A stretch of 64,000 nucleotides of DNA from an uncultured Paracoccaceae bacterium (lineage in GTDB: Bacteria > Pseudomonadota > Alphaproteobacteria > Rhodobacterales > Rhodobacteraceae), in NCBI GenBank assembly GCA_943787985.1, contig CALSOO010000001.1, positions 137,001-201,000 of the forward strand, in the 5' to 3' direction. Below are positions 35,687 to 43,845 of this stretch, piece by piece. Every line of letters starts with the position of its first letter. Within the stretch, counting starts at the first letter, position 1. Both the position numbers and the translations under genes were made by a program. The notes beneath the pieces were generated by a model. That model saw nothing but the letters and a program-made list of their open reading frames with translations. It did no database searches and had not been told where the DNA came from.

Positions 35687-36688
35687 GTGATTCAAACACC
35701 ATACCTTCTTTTCCTCGGGGACGCGCCTGATCAGTTGTCCGCAAAAGTCGCGCAAGGCATCAAAGACTGGCGTCCTGACAACGCTGTGGGCCAGTTCCGT
35801 ATGGACGGCTGTGCGGCGGACGTCGGCATCAAGGACATGACCCTCGAAGAAGGGCTGGCTGCGGGTGCCAAAACGCTGGTGATCGGGGTTGCCAACCGTG
35901 GCGGCTACATCTCTCAGGAGTGGAAATCCGTTCTGATCCAGGCCCTCGAGATGGGCTATGATCTGGCGTCCGGCTTGCACAATTTGTTGGGCGAAGAAGG
36001 CGATCTGGTCGCCGCGTCCCAAGTGAACGGGCGCACGTTGCACGACGTGCGCGTGCCCAATGTGGAATATCCGATTGCGAACGGCAAAAAACGGACCGGC
36101 AAGCGCGTTCTGGCCGTTGGAACGGATTGCTCTGTCGGGAAAATGTATACGGCGTTGGCTTTGGATGAAGCGATGCAGAAAAAGGGGATGAAGAGCACCT
36201 TTCGCGCGACGGGCCAGACCGGTATCCTGATCACCGGTTCCGGTGTGCCTTTGGACGCTGTGATCGCCGATTTTATGGCTGGCGCGGTCGAGTATCTGAC
36301 CCCTGACAACGACGCTGATCACTGGGATATCATCGAAGGCCAAGGCAGCTTGATGCATGTTTCCTATTCCGGTGTGACTCTGGCCCTGGTGCATGGTGGC
36401 CAACCTGATGCCCTGATCCTGTGCCACGAGCCGACACGCCCGCACATGCGCGGCTTGCCGGACTACAAAGTCCCGACAATGCAGCAGATTATGGACCTTG
36501 CCCTGCCGTTGGCAAAAGTGGGCAACCCGGATTGCAAGGTCGTCGGTATTTCTGTCAACACCCAGCACTTTTCCGAGGAAGAAGCTGTCGCATATCTGGC
36601 GAAGGTCGAAGCGGAGATGGGCCTGCCCGCCGTCGATCCGTTCCGCCATGGCGCCGAGCGTTTGGCGGATGCTTTGGCAGCTCTCTGA
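35687..36688 (+). CDS. dgcN: N-acetyltransferase DgcN (DUF1611)
   Basis: Protein of 333 residues of the DUF1611 family with a P-loop-like segment (VLAVGTDCSVGKMYTALAL). In D-amino acid use, DgcN is reported to acetylate D-glutamate so that DgcA can epimerise it. The neighbours dgcA and a D-amino-acid transaminase fit this exactly. The start is GTG 35687, with GAGAGGA six bases before it; the frame stays open upstream but has no better site. Confidence 0.85.
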   Translation: MIQTPYLLFLGDAPDQLSAKVAQGIKDWRPDNAVGQFRMDGCAADVGIKDMTLEEGLAAGAKTLVIGVANRGGYISQEWKSVLIQALEMGYDLASGLHNLLGEEGDLVAASQVNGRTLHDVRVPNVEYPIANGKKRTGKRVLAVGTDCSVGKMYTALALDEAMQKKGMKSTFRATGQTGILITGSGVPLDAVIADFMAGAVEYLTPDNDADHWDIIEGQGSLMHVSYSGVTLALVHGGQPDALILCHEPTRPHMRGLPDYKVPTMQQIMDLALPLAKVGNPDCKVVGISVNTQHFSEEEAVAYLAKVEAEMGLPAVDPFRHGAERLADALAAL

Positions 36689-36712
36689 CGTTGCGCTTTT
36701 CCCTCTTCCGGA

Positions 36713-36745
36713 CCCTCCGGGGGAGGTTTATTTAGCGAGATGAAG
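36713..36745. repeat. intergenic palindromic repeat, copy 1
   Basis: CCTCCGGGGGAGG palindrome followed by TTTATTTAGCGAGATGAAG. A near-identical tail occurs at 39174-39197. This kind of short GC palindrome plus T-rich tail recurs in intergenic spaces of many Rhodobacteraceae. It may act as a weak terminator between dgcN and dgcA. Confidence 0.6.
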
Positions 36746-36754
36746 GAGCGGATG

Positions 36755-37720
36755 ATGAAGATCAACGTTACAGCGGATGTGTTCAAACTGGCGCAGGTGT
36801 TTACCATTGCCCGCGGGTCGCGCACCGAGGCAAAGGTTTTGACCGTGCGTTTGCAAGACGGTGTCCACAAAGGGTGGGGTGAATGTGTGCCTTATGCCCG
36901 TTACGGCGAGAGCCTAGAGAGCGTCACGGAGCAGATCATGGGTCTGCCGAGGGATGTGACCCGCGCTGCGTTGTATGATGCGTTGCCTGCCGGTGCCGCC
37001 CGTAACGCCGTGGATTGTGCCTTGTGGGATTTGGAGGCCAAGCGTTCCGGACGGCGTGTTTGGGAGTTGGCGGGTTTGCCTGCGCCCAAGCCCGAGGTTA
37101 CGGCCTATACGTTGTCCTTGGACACGCCCGCCGCGATGCAGGCCCAAGCTGCAGAACACGCGTTTCGCCCTTTGCTCAAGATCAAATTGGGCACGCCTGA
37201 TGACATGCCCCGTTTGGAAGCTGTCCGTGCGGGCGCCCCGAAGTCTACTATTATTGTGGATGCGAATGAGGGGTGGAGCGCCGGGGTTTATGCAGATCTG
37301 GCCCCGCATCTGGTGCGTTTGGGCGTGGCTTTGGTTGAGCAACCTTTGCCCGCGGGGGAGGATGATGCGTTGTTGGGCATGGCCCGCCCTGTGCCTGTCT
37401 GCGCCGATGAGAGTGCGCATGATTGCGCCAGCTTGCCCGAATTGAAGGGCAAGTATGATGTGGTAAACATCAAGCTCGACAAAACAGGCGGTTTGACCGA
37501 AGCGCTGGCCTTGCGCGATGCGGCCCTTGCCGAGGGCTATCAGGTCATGGTTGGATGCATGGTTGGATCGTCTTTGGCCATGGCACCGGCCACGCTGGTG
37601 GCGCAGGGCGCGCTGATCACGGACCTTGACGGCCCGCTCTTGTTGGCCGAAGACCGTGATCAACCTTTGACATTCGATGCGGCCGGGGTGCACCCGCCTG
37701 CCGCCACACTATGGGGATAA
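36755..37720 (+). CDS. dgcA: N-acetyl-D-glutamate racemase DgcA (enolase superfamily)
   Basis: Protein of 321 residues with the mandelate racemase/muconate-lactonising fold. An N-terminal capping domain comes first. The barrel carries LLKIKLG (catalytic Lys in KxK), the metal ligands in IIVDANEGW, VEQPLP and CADES, and a second Lys in VVNIKLDKTGG. It would convert N-acetyl-D-glutamate to the L form. The second ATG of an ATGATG pair is used because AAGGAG stands six bases before it. The transaminase gene follows after five bases. Confidence 0.86.
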   Translation: MKINVTADVFKLAQVFTIARGSRTEAKVLTVRLQDGVHKGWGECVPYARYGESLESVTEQIMGLPRDVTRAALYDALPAGAARNAVDCALWDLEAKRSGRRVWELAGLPAPKPEVTAYTLSLDTPAAMQAQAAEHAFRPLLKIKLGTPDDMPRLEAVRAGAPKSTIIVDANEGWSAGVYADLAPHLVRLGVALVEQPLPAGEDDALLGMARPVPVCADESAHDCASLPELKGKYDVVNIKLDKTGGLTEALALRDAALAEGYQVMVGCMVGSSLAMAPATLVAQGALITDLDGPLLLAEDRDQPLTFDAAGVHPPAATLWG

Positions 37721-37725
37721 CGACG

Positions 37726-38586
37726 ATGCGCACGGTTTATTTGAACGGCGAATATGTGGCTGAGACCGAAGCCAAGGTTTCGATTTTTGATCGCGGGTTT
37801 TTGATGGCGGATGGCGTCTATGAGGTGACCAGCGTTCTGGACGGCAAGTTGGTGGATTTTGACGGGCACGCGGTGCGCCTTGAGCGGTCTTTGGGCGAGT
37901 TGGGGATGAAAAATCCGATTACCAAAGAAGCCCTTTTGGCGGTCCACCGTGAACTTGTCACCCGCAACGAGGTCGTAGATGGCGGCGTCTATTTACAGAT
38001 CACGCGCGGTGCGCCCGCGGACCGTGACTTTGCGTTTCCTGACCCTGAGACCACGCCTTGCACTGTTGTATTGTTCACGCAGTCCAAGCCGGGCGTCACG
38101 GACAATGCGGCGTCGCGCAACGGGATCAAAGTGATCTCAATTGCTGATGAGCGCTGGGGCCGTCGTGACATCAAAACTGTTCAGCTTCTGTATCCGTCTA
38201 TGGGCAAAATGATGGCCAAGGCGGCGGGCTGTGATGATGCGTGGATGGTCGAGGATGGGTTCGTGACCGAAGGCACCTCCAACAACGCCTATATTGTAAA
38301 GGGCAACAAGATCATCACCCGCGCTCTGTCTAACGATATCTTGCACGGTATTACCCGCGCCGCTGTTTTACGCTTTGCCAAAGAAGCGCAGATGGAAGTC
38401 GAAGAGCGCAATTTTACGATCGAGGAAGCGCAATCTGCAGATGAGGCGTTTATCACGTCTGCCACAATGTTCGTGAACGGAGTTGTCGAGATTGATGGCG
38501 CGCCGATTGGTGATGGCGTTCCGGGCCATGTGTCCAAGCGTTTGCGCGAAATCTATCTGGATGAGAGCCGCAAGGTTGCGATCTGA
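37726..38586 (+). CDS. dat: D-amino acid (D-alanine) transaminase
   Basis: Class IV PLP-dependent aminotransferase of 286 residues, the usual D-alanine transaminase length. The FDRGFLMADGVYEV start region, the PLP lysine in DIKTVQLLYPSMGK and FVTEGTSNNAYIVKGNKIIT are typical. It would move amino groups from various D-amino acids to 2-oxoglutarate, giving D-glutamate for DgcN and DgcA. ATG 37726 is used, six bases after a GGGGATA site and within the same operon. Confidence 0.87.
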   Translation: MRTVYLNGEYVAETEAKVSIFDRGFLMADGVYEVTSVLDGKLVDFDGHAVRLERSLGELGMKNPITKEALLAVHRELVTRNEVVDGGVYLQITRGAPADRDFAFPDPETTPCTVVLFTQSKPGVTDNAASRNGIKVISIADERWGRRDIKTVQLLYPSMGKMMAKAAGCDDAWMVEDGFVTEGTSNNAYIVKGNKIITRALSNDILHGITRAAVLRFAKEAQMEVEERNFTIEEAQSADEAFITSATMFVNGVVEIDGAPIGDGVPGHVSKRLREIYLDESRKVAI

Positions 38587-38801
38587 GATCGGGTGTTTGG
38601 TGGGGGCGGCCCCGTCCGGATAGGGGTTTGAACGGGCTGCGGGGTCGCGCCTGTCGGAGATTTTGCGCATCCTTCTGTTGTCCCGTGCACTCATGGTCCG
38701 GAGCCGTCGAGTGGTGAGGCCAAAGCCGATGCCCCGCATGGGGTCAAAGGCGTGCGACCGCACCGCAGCGCATTGGCGAAGTGAGCCACCCCCAAGGCAA
38801 T
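38587..38801. other. GC-rich spacer with hairpins, no gene
   Basis: 215 bases between convergent genes, containing GC-rich dyads such as CCCC-GCAT-GGGG near 38733-38744. No coding frame on either strand looks real. It could hold terminators or a structured RNA. Confidence 0.35.
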
Positions 38802-39113
38802 TTATGTGTCTGTCACATTTTCCTTAAAAGCTTTTTCAAAGGTTTGTTTCTGCGCAGGTGATGCGTCGGTTTGGTGGTTGGCTTTCCAGTCGTCCATGCT
38901 CATCCCGTAGAACGCCATACGCCCTTCGTGTTTGCTCATCTCGAGGCCTTTTTCGTTTGCGGCTTCTTGATACCATCGCGACAGGCAGTTCCGGCAGAAC
39001 CCTGTCAGGTTCATCATGTCGATGTTTTGCACGTCTGTACGATCTTCCATCAGGTGCTTTTTGAGGCGGCGAAAAGCGGCGGCTTCGAGTTCGAGACGGG
39101 TTTGTGCGTCCAT
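38802..39113 (-). CDS. DUF1244 family protein
   Basis: Protein of 103 residues matching DUF1244: LEAAAFRRLKKHLMEDRTDVQNIDMMNL, then GFCRNCLSRWYQEAANEKGL with a CxxC pair. This is a small helical cytoplasmic protein of unknown role, common in proteobacteria. ATG 39113 follows AAGGA; the longer frame reads into a repeat. Confidence 0.9.
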   Translation of the reverse strand: MDAQTRLELEAAAFRRLKKHLMEDRTDVQNIDMMNLTGFCRNCLSRWYQEAANEKGLEMSKHEGRMAFYGMSMDDWKANHQTDASPAQKQTFEKAFKENVTDT

Positions 39114-39138
39114 GGTTTTGGTCCTTGTGGATGGTTGG

Positions 39139-39197
39139 GACGGGGCTCTGCCCCAGGTGCTGCGCACCTCCCCCGAGGTTTATTTGGCGAGATGAAG
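39139..39197. repeat. intergenic palindromic repeat, copy 2
   Basis: CGGGGCTCTGCCCC and GGTGCTGCGCACC hairpins, then CCTCCCCCGAGG and TTTATTTGGCGAGATGAAG. The tail differs from the copy at 36713-36745 by one base over its last 19. It lies between two minus-strand genes. Confidence 0.65.
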
Positions 39198-39203
39198 TCT
39201 GGA

Positions 39204-39941
39204 TCAGAGATTGGCGTGTTTGCGGGCGCTTTCAAGGTGAGGTGCGAGGAACTGTGCCCATTTGATTTGCTGATCTTGGGTTTTGATCAGATCGTTGCGA
39301 ATTTCGATCAGCACGTTGGGCCGGTTGTGTTGCAGCCCGTGTTGGTCGATGGCGTCCCCCCGCAGGTGTCCCACGTAGGGTTCATTGTCACCCACGGGGC
39401 TGTTGAGTGCTGTTGTAAGGCTGTTGATCAGCGGATGCGCCATGCGTGTGTCGTGATGGTAGAGCACGCCGATTTCCCATGGCCGCCTTTGCCGCCCTTT
39501 GAGTTGAGGTGTGAAACTGTGTATCGACACCAGTACGGTTTGAGGGCGCTGGGCCAGGGTTTCGTATGCACGGTGATACGGCGCATAGCAGAGATCGATC
39601 CGCCGTTGTTTTTCGGCAGCGTCCGCGTGGCGATTCCCCTCAATGATGGTCCCGTCGTAGAGTTTCATCAGCAGCGTCGGATCGTCTGCCCCGCGGTTCG
39701 GGTCAATCACAAGCCGCGAGAAGTTTGACAGGAGTGCCGGTGCCTCAAGCGCGTCTGCCAATGCGCGTGTTACGCCGGCAGCGCCGATGTCATAGGCGAT
39801 GTGCCGGTTCATATCATGTTCTGCCAGCCCGAGCGTTCCCCCGTTCACGGCTTTTGGCACCGCATTGCTCGCGTGATCGCATGTCAGCAGCCAAGCCCCG
39901 GTTCGGTCGGTTCCATGTGCAAAAAAAGGGGTATATGTCAT
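39204..39941 (-). CDS. N-formylglutamate amidohydrolase family protein
   Basis: Protein of 245 residues. LLTCDHASNAVP (with the metal-binding His), DIGAAGVTRALADAL, VLVSIHSFTPQL and GLQHNRPNVLIEIRNDLI are hallmarks of the FGase family, which hydrolyses N-formyl or related N-acyl amino acids. No hut genes are present, so histidine degradation is not implied. The start ATG 39941 lacks a clear ribosome site; a longer frame to 40016 is unlikely. Confidence 0.85.
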   Translation of the reverse strand: MTYTPFFAHGTDRTGAWLLTCDHASNAVPKAVNGGTLGLAEHDMNRHIAYDIGAAGVTRALADALEAPALLSNFSRLVIDPNRGADDPTLLMKLYDGTIIEGNRHADAAEKQRRIDLCYAPYHRAYETLAQRPQTVLVSIHSFTPQLKGRQRRPWEIGVLYHHDTRMAHPLINSLTTALNSPVGDNEPYVGHLRGDAIDQHGLQHNRPNVLIEIRNDLIKTQDQQIKWAQFLAPHLESARKHANL

Positions 39942-40060
39942 CTGTGTCGTCCCAAGTGTCGGGGAAAGATTTACGCCAGTTGCTCCCGAAAGGGAATTGG
40001 GCGATAAGGCCTGCAACTGATAGCGGTAACATACGATAACATTTTGAGAGGGCCTGACCT

Positions 40061-41413
40061 ATGAGACGATTGCGCAATGTAAAAATCGTGGCGACTTTGG
40101 GGCCGGCGTCGGACACTTACGCGATGATCCGCAAGCTGCATGAAGCGGGCGCTGATGTGTTTCGGTTGAACATGTCCCACGGGACTCATCCCGAGTTGGC
40201 GGAAAAGCACGCCATCATTCGACAGGTCGAAGCGGATTTGGGCAGCACCATTGGCATTTTGGCTGACCTTCAAGGTCCCAAGCTGCGCGTTGGTGTGTTT
40301 TCGGGCGACAGCGAAATGCTGGATGTCGGTGCGGAATTCCGCCTTGATCTGGACGAGGCTGAAGGCACCAGTGCGCGGGTGTGTCTTCCCCATCCAGAGA
40401 TTTTTGCAGCCCTTGAACCAGGTGCTTCGTTGCTGGTCAACGATGGTAAGATCCGCCTGAAGGTCGATGCGTGCGGCCCGGATTTTGCCGATTGCACGGT
40501 TGTGATCGGGGGCGTTATTTCCAACCGCAAGGGTGTGAACGTGCCTGACGTGGAACTGCCTCTGGCGGCCCTGTCTGCCAAGGACAAAGCCGACCTCGAG
40601 TTTGCCTGCGGGCTTGGCGTGGACTGGCTGGCGCTGTCCTTTGTGCAGCGGGTTGCTGACGTCGAAGAGGCGCGGGTTCTGGTCAAAGGGCGTGCCGCGA
40701 TCCTGTCCAAAATCGAAAAGCCGAATGCGGTGGACCGGTTCGATGAGATTCTTGCGGTGAGCGACGGCATCATGGTCGCGCGCGGGGATCTTGGGGTCGA
40801 ACTGCCTGTGCAGAATGTCCCGCCGATCCAGAAACGCCTTGTGCGCAAGTGCCGCGCGGCGGCCAAGCCTGTGATCGTTGCCACGCAAATGCTGGAATCG
40901 ATGATCGAAAGCCCGATGCCCACACGTGCGGAAGTATCGGACGTGGCGACAGCCATCTATGAGGGGGCGGATGCCGTGATGCTGAGCGCGGAAAGCGCTG
41001 CAGGCGATTTCCCGATCGAGGCGGTTACCACAATGGACAACGTGGCGCGCGAAGTCGAAGTCGACCCGACCTACACCCAGATCATCGAGGCCAGCCGTAC
41101 TGCGTCGCGGGCCTCTGTGGCGGACGGGATCGTGGCGGCGGCACGGGAAATCGCGGAAACCACCGACATCAAAGCGATCTGCTGTTTCACCCAAAGCGGG
41201 ACAACCGCGCTGTTGACGGCCCGGGAACGACCGCGGGTGCCGATCATCGCAATGACGCCTCTGGTGAATACGGCGCGTCGCCTTGCGCTCAGCTGGGGCA
41301 CCAATTGTGTGATCACCGAAGAGATGAACCGGTTCAAGAAGCGCGGTCGTCAGCGCGGCCAAAGCGGCAACGGATCTGGGATACGCCGAATACTGCGGAT
41401 CAGATCGTTGTAA
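40061..41413 (+). CDS. pyk: pyruvate kinase, C-terminus disrupted by frameshift
   Basis: The frame encodes 450 residues. Residues 1 to about 427 are normal pyruvate kinase (KIVATLGPAS, LNMSHGTH, ILADLQGPKLRVG, ILSKIEKPNAVDRFDEI, MVARGDLGVELP, VIVATQMLESMI, DAVMLSAESAAGDFP). After RFKK at about 41341 the frame gives unrelated residues and stops at 41413. The proper continuation (AVVSAAKAATDLGYAE, then NTADQIVVTAGVPFN) is present in the other two frames, ending at 41508. So the last 54 or so residues of the C-terminal regulatory domain are out of frame. The catalytic domain is intact. Confidence 0.88.
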   Translation: MRRLRNVKIVATLGPASDTYAMIRKLHEAGADVFRLNMSHGTHPELAEKHAIIRQVEADLGSTIGILADLQGPKLRVGVFSGDSEMLDVGAEFRLDLDEAEGTSARVCLPHPEIFAALEPGASLLVNDGKIRLKVDACGPDFADCTVVIGGVISNRKGVNVPDVELPLAALSAKDKADLEFACGLGVDWLALSFVQRVADVEEARVLVKGRAAILSKIEKPNAVDRFDEILAVSDGIMVARGDLGVELPVQNVPPIQKRLVRKCRAAAKPVIVATQMLESMIESPMPTRAEVSDVATAIYEGADAVMLSAESAAGDFPIEAVTTMDNVAREVEVDPTYTQIIEASRTASRASVADGIVAAAREIAETTDIKAICCFTQSGTTALLTARERPRVPIIAMTPLVNTARRLALSWGTNCVITEEMNRFKKRGRQRGQSGNGSGIRRILRIRSL

Positions 41414-41508
41414 CAGCAGGTGTGCCCTTCAATGTGCCGGGGACCACCAATATCTTGCGTGTGGCCCCATGCGACGAACGTTTGATTTTCGCATCCGATC
41501 CAGAGTAG
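41343..41508 (+). pseudogene. pyk: out-of-frame C-terminal tail of pyruvate kinase
   Basis: From 41343 the +1 frame reads AVVSAAKAATDLGYAE (to about 41390). From 41389 the +2 frame reads NTADQIVVTAGVPFNVPGTT and on to the stop at 41506-41508. Two shifts within about 50 bases therefore separate this tail from the main frame. Sequencing or assembly error and real mutation are both possible. Confidence 0.7.
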
Positions 41509-41536
41509 CGTGCCCCAACAGGTATGGGTTTGGTGA

Positions 41537-41758
41537 ATGGAATCAGATTTAGCATTGGTTGCCGGCATCGTGATTGCCGGTTTTTCCATTCCGTCGATGT
41601 TGTCGGCATTGACGGATCGGCGCGCGCCACGCGCGTCGGCTGTGACAGTGTTGATCGCCGGGGGGTTGATTATCTACGGGATCCGAACCCACCCCGGCGG
41701 GTACAGCCTGCAAGACGTGCCTGACGCCTTTGTGCGGGTTGTGGCGCAGTTTCTCTGA
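41537..41758 (+). CDS. small membrane protein, unknown
   Basis: Protein of 73 residues with two hydrophobic segments (LALVAGIVIAGFSIPSMLSAL and ASAVTVLIAGGLIIYGI) around a short basic loop (TDRRAPR). The second half of the tail (YSLQDVPDAFVRVVAQFL) is amphipathic. Unknown family. It lies between pyk and the rpmI promoter. Confidence 0.65.
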   Translation: MESDLALVAGIVIAGFSIPSMLSALTDRRAPRASAVTVLIAGGLIIYGIRTHPGGYSLQDVPDAFVRVVAQFL

Positions 41759-41817
41759 ACGCTTTGGACGGGCGGGGGCAAATACCACAAACCCGGCCCA
41801 AATAGCGCAATAGCGGC

Positions 41818-41846
41818 TTGCCCTGTCGGTCGATTCCTCCTATAGC
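41818..41846 (+). promoter_or_regulatory. sigma-70 promoter of rpmI-rplT
   Basis: CTTGCC at 41818-41823 and CTATAG at 41841-41846 with exactly 17 bases between them, 78 bases before the rpmI ATG. The spacing and CTTG -35 fit alphaproteobacterial housekeeping promoters. Confidence 0.6.
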
Positions 41847-41923
41847 CCATCTTCGTTCCGCGCGTCCGGCCGAAAGTGGCATGCCGAGTCGCGCAAATAC
41901 CGAACTCAACTAAGGAGACGGAA

Positions 41924-42124
41924 ATGCCTAAGATGAAGACGAAATCGAGCGCAAAGAAGCGCTTTAAGGTTTCTGCGACCGGTAAGGTCATCGGAGCCCA
42001 GGCTGGTAAACAGCACGGCATGATCAAGCGGAGCAACAAGTTCCTGCGCAACGCACGTGGCACGACAGCATTGTCCGCGCCCGATGCCAAGATCATCAAG
42101 GGCTTCATGCCCTACGACCGTTAA
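41924..42124 (+). CDS. rpmI: 50S ribosomal protein L35
   Basis: Basic ribosomal protein of 66 residues ([20 protein letters not shown]...), the full family length. AAGGAGACGG precedes ATG 41924. It forms the usual pair with rplT 18 bases downstream. Confidence 0.97.
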   Translation: MPKMKTKSSAKKRFKVSATGKVIGAQAGKQHGMIKRSNKFLRNARGTTALSAPDAKIIKGFMPYDR

Positions 42125-42142
42125 GCCAGAAGGAGATAAGAT

Positions 42143-42508
42143 ATGTCCCGAGTTAAAGGTGGCGTTGTCACCCACGCCCGTCACAAAAAGGTTATCAAGG
42201 CAGCCAAAGGTTACTATGGCCGTCGCAAGAGCACCTTTAAAGTCGCACGCCAAGCGGTCGACAAAGCCAACCAATACGCGACCCGTGACCGCCACAACCG
42301 CAAGCGGAACTTCCGTGCATTGTGGATCCAGCGGATCAACGCGGCTGTGCGCAGCCACGACGAAGCACTGACATACTCGCGCTTCATCAACGGTCTGAAC
42401 CTCGCAGGGATCGAAGTGGACCGTAAGGTTCTCGCCGATCTGGCCGTACACGAGCCCGAAGCATTCGGTGCGATCGTTGCACAAGCACAGGCCGCATTGG
42501 CCGCCTAA
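42143..42508 (+). CDS. rplT: 50S ribosomal protein L20
   Basis: Protein of 121 residues with the L20 core ([32 protein letters not shown], then [23 protein letters not shown]). It binds 23S rRNA early in 50S assembly. AAGGAGATAAG precedes ATG. It is followed by a strong terminator, so rpmI-rplT is a two-gene operon; infC is not adjacent. Confidence 0.97.
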   Translation: MSRVKGGVVTHARHKKVIKAAKGYYGRRKSTFKVARQAVDKANQYATRDRHNRKRNFRALWIQRINAAVRSHDEALTYSRFINGLNLAGIEVDRKVLADLAVHEPEAFGAIVAQAQAALAA

Positions 42509-42531
42509 GGTCTGCGTCTGTTAGAATTTGA

Positions 42532-42562
42532 AAAGCCGCTCCCGTTTCGGGGGCGGCTTTTT
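42532..42562 (+). terminator. rho-independent terminator of rpmI-rplT
   Basis: AAAGCCGCTCCCG pairs with GGGGGCGGCTTT (one G.T pair and slight asymmetry) and is followed by a T-run (TTTTT). Confidence 0.85.
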
Positions 42563-42575
42563 GCGTTTGTGGATG

Positions 42576-43469
42576 TCATCTTGTGGCGAGAATCTCAGAC
42601 AGCAACGCAGCCAACCGCACGCCACCTGTATGCAGGCGTGCTTTGAACACTGCATCATTCTGCGCGGCGTATGAATAACTCAGGTCGGGCAGCCCGTTTT
42701 TGGTCTTGTCCCCGAAATCATAGACCTTGGCGCGCAAATTTACGGATTCCTCGGCCCATGAGACCGGCGCAGAGTTTGCGGGGGCATCGTACCCCAAATC
42801 TTGTACCAAAAAGACTGCAAACTCTGTAAAGCTAAGGGCTTCTTTCTCGATCAACCCCTCATCCCAGACTTCGTGCAAAACGACAGGCTCCCCAAACCAA
42901 TAGACGTCGATTGAATTTCCCCCACGATCTGGACCGCGCCCGACATGCAAGGGCTGGTGCACATCCCCGACCAGATGCACCAAAAGGGCCAGGGCGGTCA
43001 TATCGACAGAACCCTGATAAAGGGGCGCGTTTTGGGTCTCCATAAGTTTGGAAAACCGTGCAGCCTTGTCCTTGTCTCCTTTAAGAATGTCGGCAAAAAA
43101 CGTGATGGCATCGACCACATTTCCGGGCATATCAAGGTCGGCAAACGCAGCCTTGTCGCACGCATCGGACAAATCAGGGGGACGCTTCAACGCCTCTTCG
43201 ATGGGTTGCCCGTCCTCGACGGTCAAAAAGTGCCACGGTTTGAAACAATCATACTGCGCAAATGAGCGCACAAAATCCGGCCATGTCGCCATCAGCGCCA
43301 AACCACGTGGACCTGCTATGGCCCACAGATTGATGCGATCAGCGCCAGACATTGTGCCTTCGGCAATCTGTGCGGTGATGCGGTGCCCGTTCGGCCCCCA
43401 CGCGTGTGCCGCTTGCGCACTTAGGATGACAACAGCGGACATGAATGCGGGTTTGAAATATCGGAACAT
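42576..43469 (-). CDS. secreted S1/P1-type nuclease
   Basis: Protein of 297 residues with a signal peptide ending at AHA, exposing Trp at the mature N-terminus (WGPNGHRITAQIA), as the zinc cluster of S1/P1 nucleases requires. Further ligands lie in HFL, LVHLVGDVHQPLHVG and GGNSIDVYWFG. The family degrades single-stranded DNA and RNA and 3'-nucleotides in the periplasm or outside. It may serve phosphate or nucleoside scavenging. Confidence 0.9.
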   Translation of the reverse strand: MFRYFKPAFMSAVVILSAQAAHAWGPNGHRITAQIAEGTMSGADRINLWAIAGPRGLALMATWPDFVRSFAQYDCFKPWHFLTVEDGQPIEEALKRPPDLSDACDKAAFADLDMPGNVVDAITFFADILKGDKDKAARFSKLMETQNAPLYQGSVDMTALALLVHLVGDVHQPLHVGRGPDRGGNSIDVYWFGEPVVLHEVWDEGLIEKEALSFTEFAVFLVQDLGYDAPANSAPVSWAEESVNLRAKVYDFGDKTKNGLPDLSYSYAAQNDAVFKARLHTGGVRLAALLSEILATR

Positions 43470-43845
43470 GAAAAGTCCTTAAAATGGTTTGCACAAAATA
43501 TGGGGCAGGGTAACGCGCAAAACATGGCTTGGGAACGGGGTAGATATTTACAAACCCTGAAGCACGGATTTCAAAAGTTAACGCTGGTCAAAAGTGAATG
43601 ATCTGTGAACGGCGGGTTGCGAGCTGTCTTGTGACTTTCGGTCCGTGTTTTGTACAACACGCTCAATCCGGGACAAAACGTGCGGGTTTGGCGGATTTCG
43701 TCTTGTGACATTCAGGGGGCAAAACGTACAAGATCCCGTCAAACCTCCACCGCACGCCGCGTTTACCCCCGCTTGGCTTGCAATCAATTCGCCACAAGGC
43801 TAGCAGGGGGGGACACCATTTCCGGGGCCAAGTTTGGGGATACGC
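43470..43845. other. spacer between S1/P1 nuclease and pheS
   Basis: 376 bases of divergent upstream DNA. Short direct echoes of CTTGTGAC (43629 and 43703 regions) and a GTTTTGTAC element are visible. No frame on either strand looks coding. It should contain the promoters of both genes. Confidence 0.5.

Noticed and set aside
39971..41362. 463-codon minus-strand frame
   Set aside because: Antisense to pyk, with a peptide rich in His/Arg/Asp typical of shadow frames.
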